Source: Halogeometricum rufum (GTDB lineage Archaea > Halobacteriota > Halobacteria > Halobacteriales > Haloferacaceae). Taken from it: a DNA stretch of 64,000 nucleotides. The stretch spans positions 1 to 64,000 of the forward strand of contig NZ_FOYT01000003.1 of assembly GCF_900112175.1 (NCBI RefSeq), written 5' to 3'. The translations under genes and the position numbers were made by a program. A model generated the notes under the pieces. The model was not told the origin of the DNA. It saw nothing but the letters and a program-made list of their open reading frames with translations, and searched no databases. Within the stretch, counting starts at the first letter, position 1; every line of letters starts with the position of its first letter. This document shows, in pieces, positions 62,173 through 64,000 of the stretch.

Positions 62173-62396
62173 GTGAACAGGGTTCTCAGCCCCTCCGTAG
62201 CTATCGACGGCTGCTTTGCTACCCAGTGACGACGCCTCTTGGCCGACCGACCATCGCGACGGGCTGACGCTTGTCCTCGAAAAGATCGAAGAGCGGATCG
62301 TGGCCCCCTGGAGTGAGTAGGCGATCCAGCAGGTGTGACTGTTTATGCGCGCCAGTACGCGTGAGGCGCGCTCTCGCGCGTCCTGCGAGATCTATC

Positions 62397-62783
62397 ATGA
62401 CAGGCCCCGATGCATTCGACGACACGTCAGCCGACCACGAACAATTCGAAGCCAAACTCATCGCTCACGATCAGGATGCCGCCCGGGTCACGACAGCGGA
62501 CGTCGACCACGAAAGAGCCCGGCAACTCGTCAGTGACCTCGCCGACGCAGACATCATTATCCCAATCGCCGAAAAGCGCGTGTTCATCCACGAGCCGAGT
62601 CGTGAAGCGTTCGAATCAGTCATCCAACTCGCCGTCTTCCACCCTGACCGATTTTGTAGAACCAACAGTAGAGTCGCTCTCCGTTCGGTTACTAAACACC
62701 ACGACAGCCGTTCTATGACATCCTGTATCGTGGTAGGTTTTGGTCGGTGGGGTCAGAGGTCTGCGGCGGCAAAACGCCGGTAG
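62397..62783 (+). CDS. Hypothetical protein with probably replaced C-terminus (128 aa)
   Basis: The first 84 residues (MTGPDAFDDTSADHEQFEAK, RVTTADVDHERARQLVSDL, EAFESVIQLAVFHPD) are acidic and coherent. From about residue 85 the sequence turns Arg/Ser-rich (RFCRTNSRVALRSVTKHHD) and no longer looks like the same protein. It also overlaps the opposite-strand ABC-2 gene. I infer that the native 3' end was replaced, perhaps by an insertion or deletion near 62655. Confidence 0.5.
   Translation: MTGPDAFDDTSADHEQFEAKLIAHDQDAARVTTADVDHERARQLVSDLADADIIIPIAEKRVFIHEPSREAFESVIQLAVFHPDRFCRTNSRVALRSVTKHHDSRSMTSCIVVGFGRWGQRSAAAKRR
62690..62746. terminator. Hairpin near the end of the hypothetical gene
   Basis: ACCACGACAG and CTGTATCGTGGT around 62698-62736 can pair with one bulge. 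The position is between the hypothetical gene and the convergent ABC-2 permease gene end (62753), so it may end transcription on either strand. Confidence 0.4.
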
Positions 62784-63607
62784 CCGAACACCAGCGGAAC
62801 GACGAGCCAGACCACGAGGACGGTTACGCTAGCCCATCCCGTGAGGTAGAACGGGACCGGACCGCCCAACATCCCGCCGAGGCTCAGGGCTGCCGTCGTG
62901 CCGTCACCGAGGAACCACCCGAGCGCGTTCTGGTAGGCAGCGGACGGCGTGACGACGTTGAGGAAGGCGTACCACCCAGGGACCGTCGTGAGCCCTCCGA
63001 AAGAGAACCCGTTCACGACGAACATGACCGCCGGCGCGAGGAGGTCACCGAGGAACTCGAGGAGGACGAACACCCCGACTCCGAACGCCATCGCCCGTCC
63101 ACCGCTCCCGGTCGTCGCGGAGACGGCGACCATGATGCCCACGTACACGAGGGCGAACAGGAGCGTGACCCCGGCGAAGATCGCGTAGTCGACCGGGGAG
63201 AACGACGGGAACAGTGCGAGGATCACCGCCAGCGTGACCGCGAGGCCGACGAGAATGGCGACCGCGAGTACCGCGGTGCGTCCGAGGAGTTTTCCGAGAA
63301 CTACGTCCGCGCGGCTGTGGGGAAAGCCCAGCAGGAGCTTGCTTGAGCCGCGGTCGCGTTCACCGGCGATCGAGCCCGCCCCGATGACGATGGCCGCGAT
63401 GGAGACGAACAGCGTCATCACGGCCAGCAGGAGCGTCAGGTAGCCGAGGGTACTCAGTTCGCCGATATCCCGGCTGAGTTCCGGAACCGTCGCATAGAGG
63501 ACCGCCATCCCTGCCGAGAGGAGCACGAATGCGGCGGTGATGGCCCAGAGGGCTTTCGAGAGCCGCGCGTCCCGGAAATCTTTCCGGGCAACGACGACCC
63601 AGCTCAT
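62753..63607 (-). CDS. ABC-2 type transporter permease
   Basis: This 284-residue membrane protein has six hydrophobic segments and the ABC-2 exporter pattern: an N-terminal SWVVVARKDFRDARLSKALW, AIVIGAGSIAGERDRGSSKL with the characteristic polar loop before helix 3, and a C-terminal helix (VTVLVVWLVVPLVFGYRRF). It starts 4 bp inside the end of the ATPase gene (ATGA overlap). It forms an exporter with that ATPase; the substrate is unknown (NosY/copper- or drug-type exporters are relatives). Confidence 0.9.
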   Translation of the reverse strand: MSWVVVARKDFRDARLSKALWAITAAFVLLSAGMAVLYATVPELSRDIGELSTLGYLTLLLAVMTLFVSIAAIVIGAGSIAGERDRGSSKLLLGFPHSRADVVLGKLLGRTAVLAVAILVGLAVTLAVILALFPSFSPVDYAIFAGVTLLFALVYVGIMVAVSATTGSGGRAMAFGVGVFVLLEFLGDLLAPAVMFVVNGFSFGGLTTVPGWYAFLNVVTPSAAYQNALGWFLGDGTTAALSLGGMLGGPVPFYLTGWASVTVLVVWLVVPLVFGYRRFAAADL

Positions 63608-64000
63608 GCGCGCACCTCCTCGCCGCCAGCCGAGGGAGTCGCGGGCTCGGCTTCGCCGTCCTTGCTGCTCGTGTCCGTGTCGTCCTCCGTCGTGTAGGCG
63701 GCGAACATCTCCTCGAGGGACGTCTCCTCGATATCGAAATCGACGATAGTCTCTCCAGCCACTTCGACGGCGTGCATCACAGCCGTCTTCGTCTCGGGCG
63801 CACAGGTCACCGTCAGGCGAGTCTCGCTGTCAGCGTGGACGTCGGCGACACCCGGAAGAGCAGTAACCGCGTCGATCACGTCGTCGGTCACCGACTGGAC
63901 GGTGAGGACCAGTCGGGCATCAGTCCCGAGGGCATCTCGCAGTGCGTCGATCGTGTCGACGGCGACCAGTTTGCCGTTCCGGAGGATGCCAACGCGGTCA
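63604..64000 (-). CDS. ABC-2 exporter ATP-binding protein (C-terminal part, cut by window edge)
   Basis: The frame runs off the right edge; 131 residues of the C-terminus are visible. They start DRVGILRNGKLVAVDTID, the typical post-H-loop segment of ABC-2 ATPases. A dimer-like domain follows (VQSVTDDVIDAVTALPGVADVHAD) and then a FDIEETSLEEMFAAYTT tail. The catalytic motifs lie outside the window. The polypeptide ends with a Glu/Ser/Thr-rich stretch, APSAGGEEVRA-like. It is co-translated with the permease. Confidence 0.85.
   Translation of the reverse strand, partial: DRVGILRNGKLVAVDTIDALRDALGTDARLVLTVQSVTDDVIDAVTALPGVADVHADSETRLTVTCAPETKTAVMHAVEVAGETIVDFDIEETSLEEMFAAYTTEDDTDTSSKDGEAEPATPSAGGEEVRA

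Noticed and set aside
1-64000. CRISPR arrays, tRNA and rRNA genes
   Set aside because: No regularly spaced long repeats and no tRNA cloverleaf ends or rRNA-like segments were seen in either strand by eye.

Overview
The window reads as the chromosome or a large replicon of a haloarchaeon (Haloferax/Halogeometricum-like). The proteins are strongly acidic and the DNA is GC-rich and densely coded. Many genes have an archaeal TATA box about 26-28 nt before the start codon and no Shine-Dalgarno site, so their mRNAs are leaderless. Solute-binding proteins are twin-arginine lipoproteins, and several families (bat-type HTH, DUF211, DUF7342-like) are typical of haloarchaea. I saw no rRNA, tRNA or CRISPR.

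Layout. 0-4 kb: one-carbon and cysteine housekeeping (pabB-like end, folD, a small zinc-ribbon gene, cysE), followed by a decayed second copy of the folD 5' region. 4.2-16.9 kb: a galactoside utilisation locus. It encodes an ABC importer, an intracellular GH42 beta-galactosidase and GH4 alpha-galactosidase, a sugar dehydrogenase (SDR), galactonate dehydratase, a KDPG/KDPGal aldolase and an IclR regulator, so together they predict a De Ley-Doudoroff-type route with only the KDGal kinase missing. 17.6-23.7 kb: a molybdenum formate dehydrogenase operon with a separate NuoG-like Fe-S subunit, two different catalytic-type subunits and a DUF1641 protein. 23.8-30.9 kb: a P2-type cation ATPase, a VIT/CCC1-like protein, a DUF211 protein, membrane proteins and an ASST-like membrane-anchored propeller protein.

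31-33.3 kb: a tyrosine recombinase followed by 1.2 kb of AT-richer DNA with transposase-like relics. This marks the left edge of an accessory region. 33.3-51.8 kb: a large sugar-acid (uronate) catabolic island. It has an IclR regulator, an ABC importer, uronate dehydrogenase, two enolase-superfamily enzymes, two mannonate-dehydratase-like (UxuA fold) proteins, two DapA-like lyases, an alpha-ketoglutarate-semialdehyde-type dehydrogenase, an UlaG-like metallo-hydrolase, two SnoaL/NTF2-fold proteins and a CBM9-like protein. The best reading is uptake of uronates or small oligouronides and oxidation to alpha-ketoglutarate. The paired UxuA-like and DapA-like enzymes have non-canonical motifs and are the best candidates for undescribed chemistry.

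51.8-60.5 kb: a stress and metal region with a decayed DUF318-type permease, a small membrane protein, an SRPBCC protein, a CopZ-like chaperone, a CopB-type copper ATPase, a Cys-rich bat-type regulator divergent from a rhodanese/metallo-beta-lactamase fusion, and an MFS transporter. 60.5-64 kb: plasmid-like accessory debris (small HTH gene, frameshifted partner, truncated hypothetical) and then an ABC-2 exporter (permease plus the 3' part of its ATPase) cut by the window edge.
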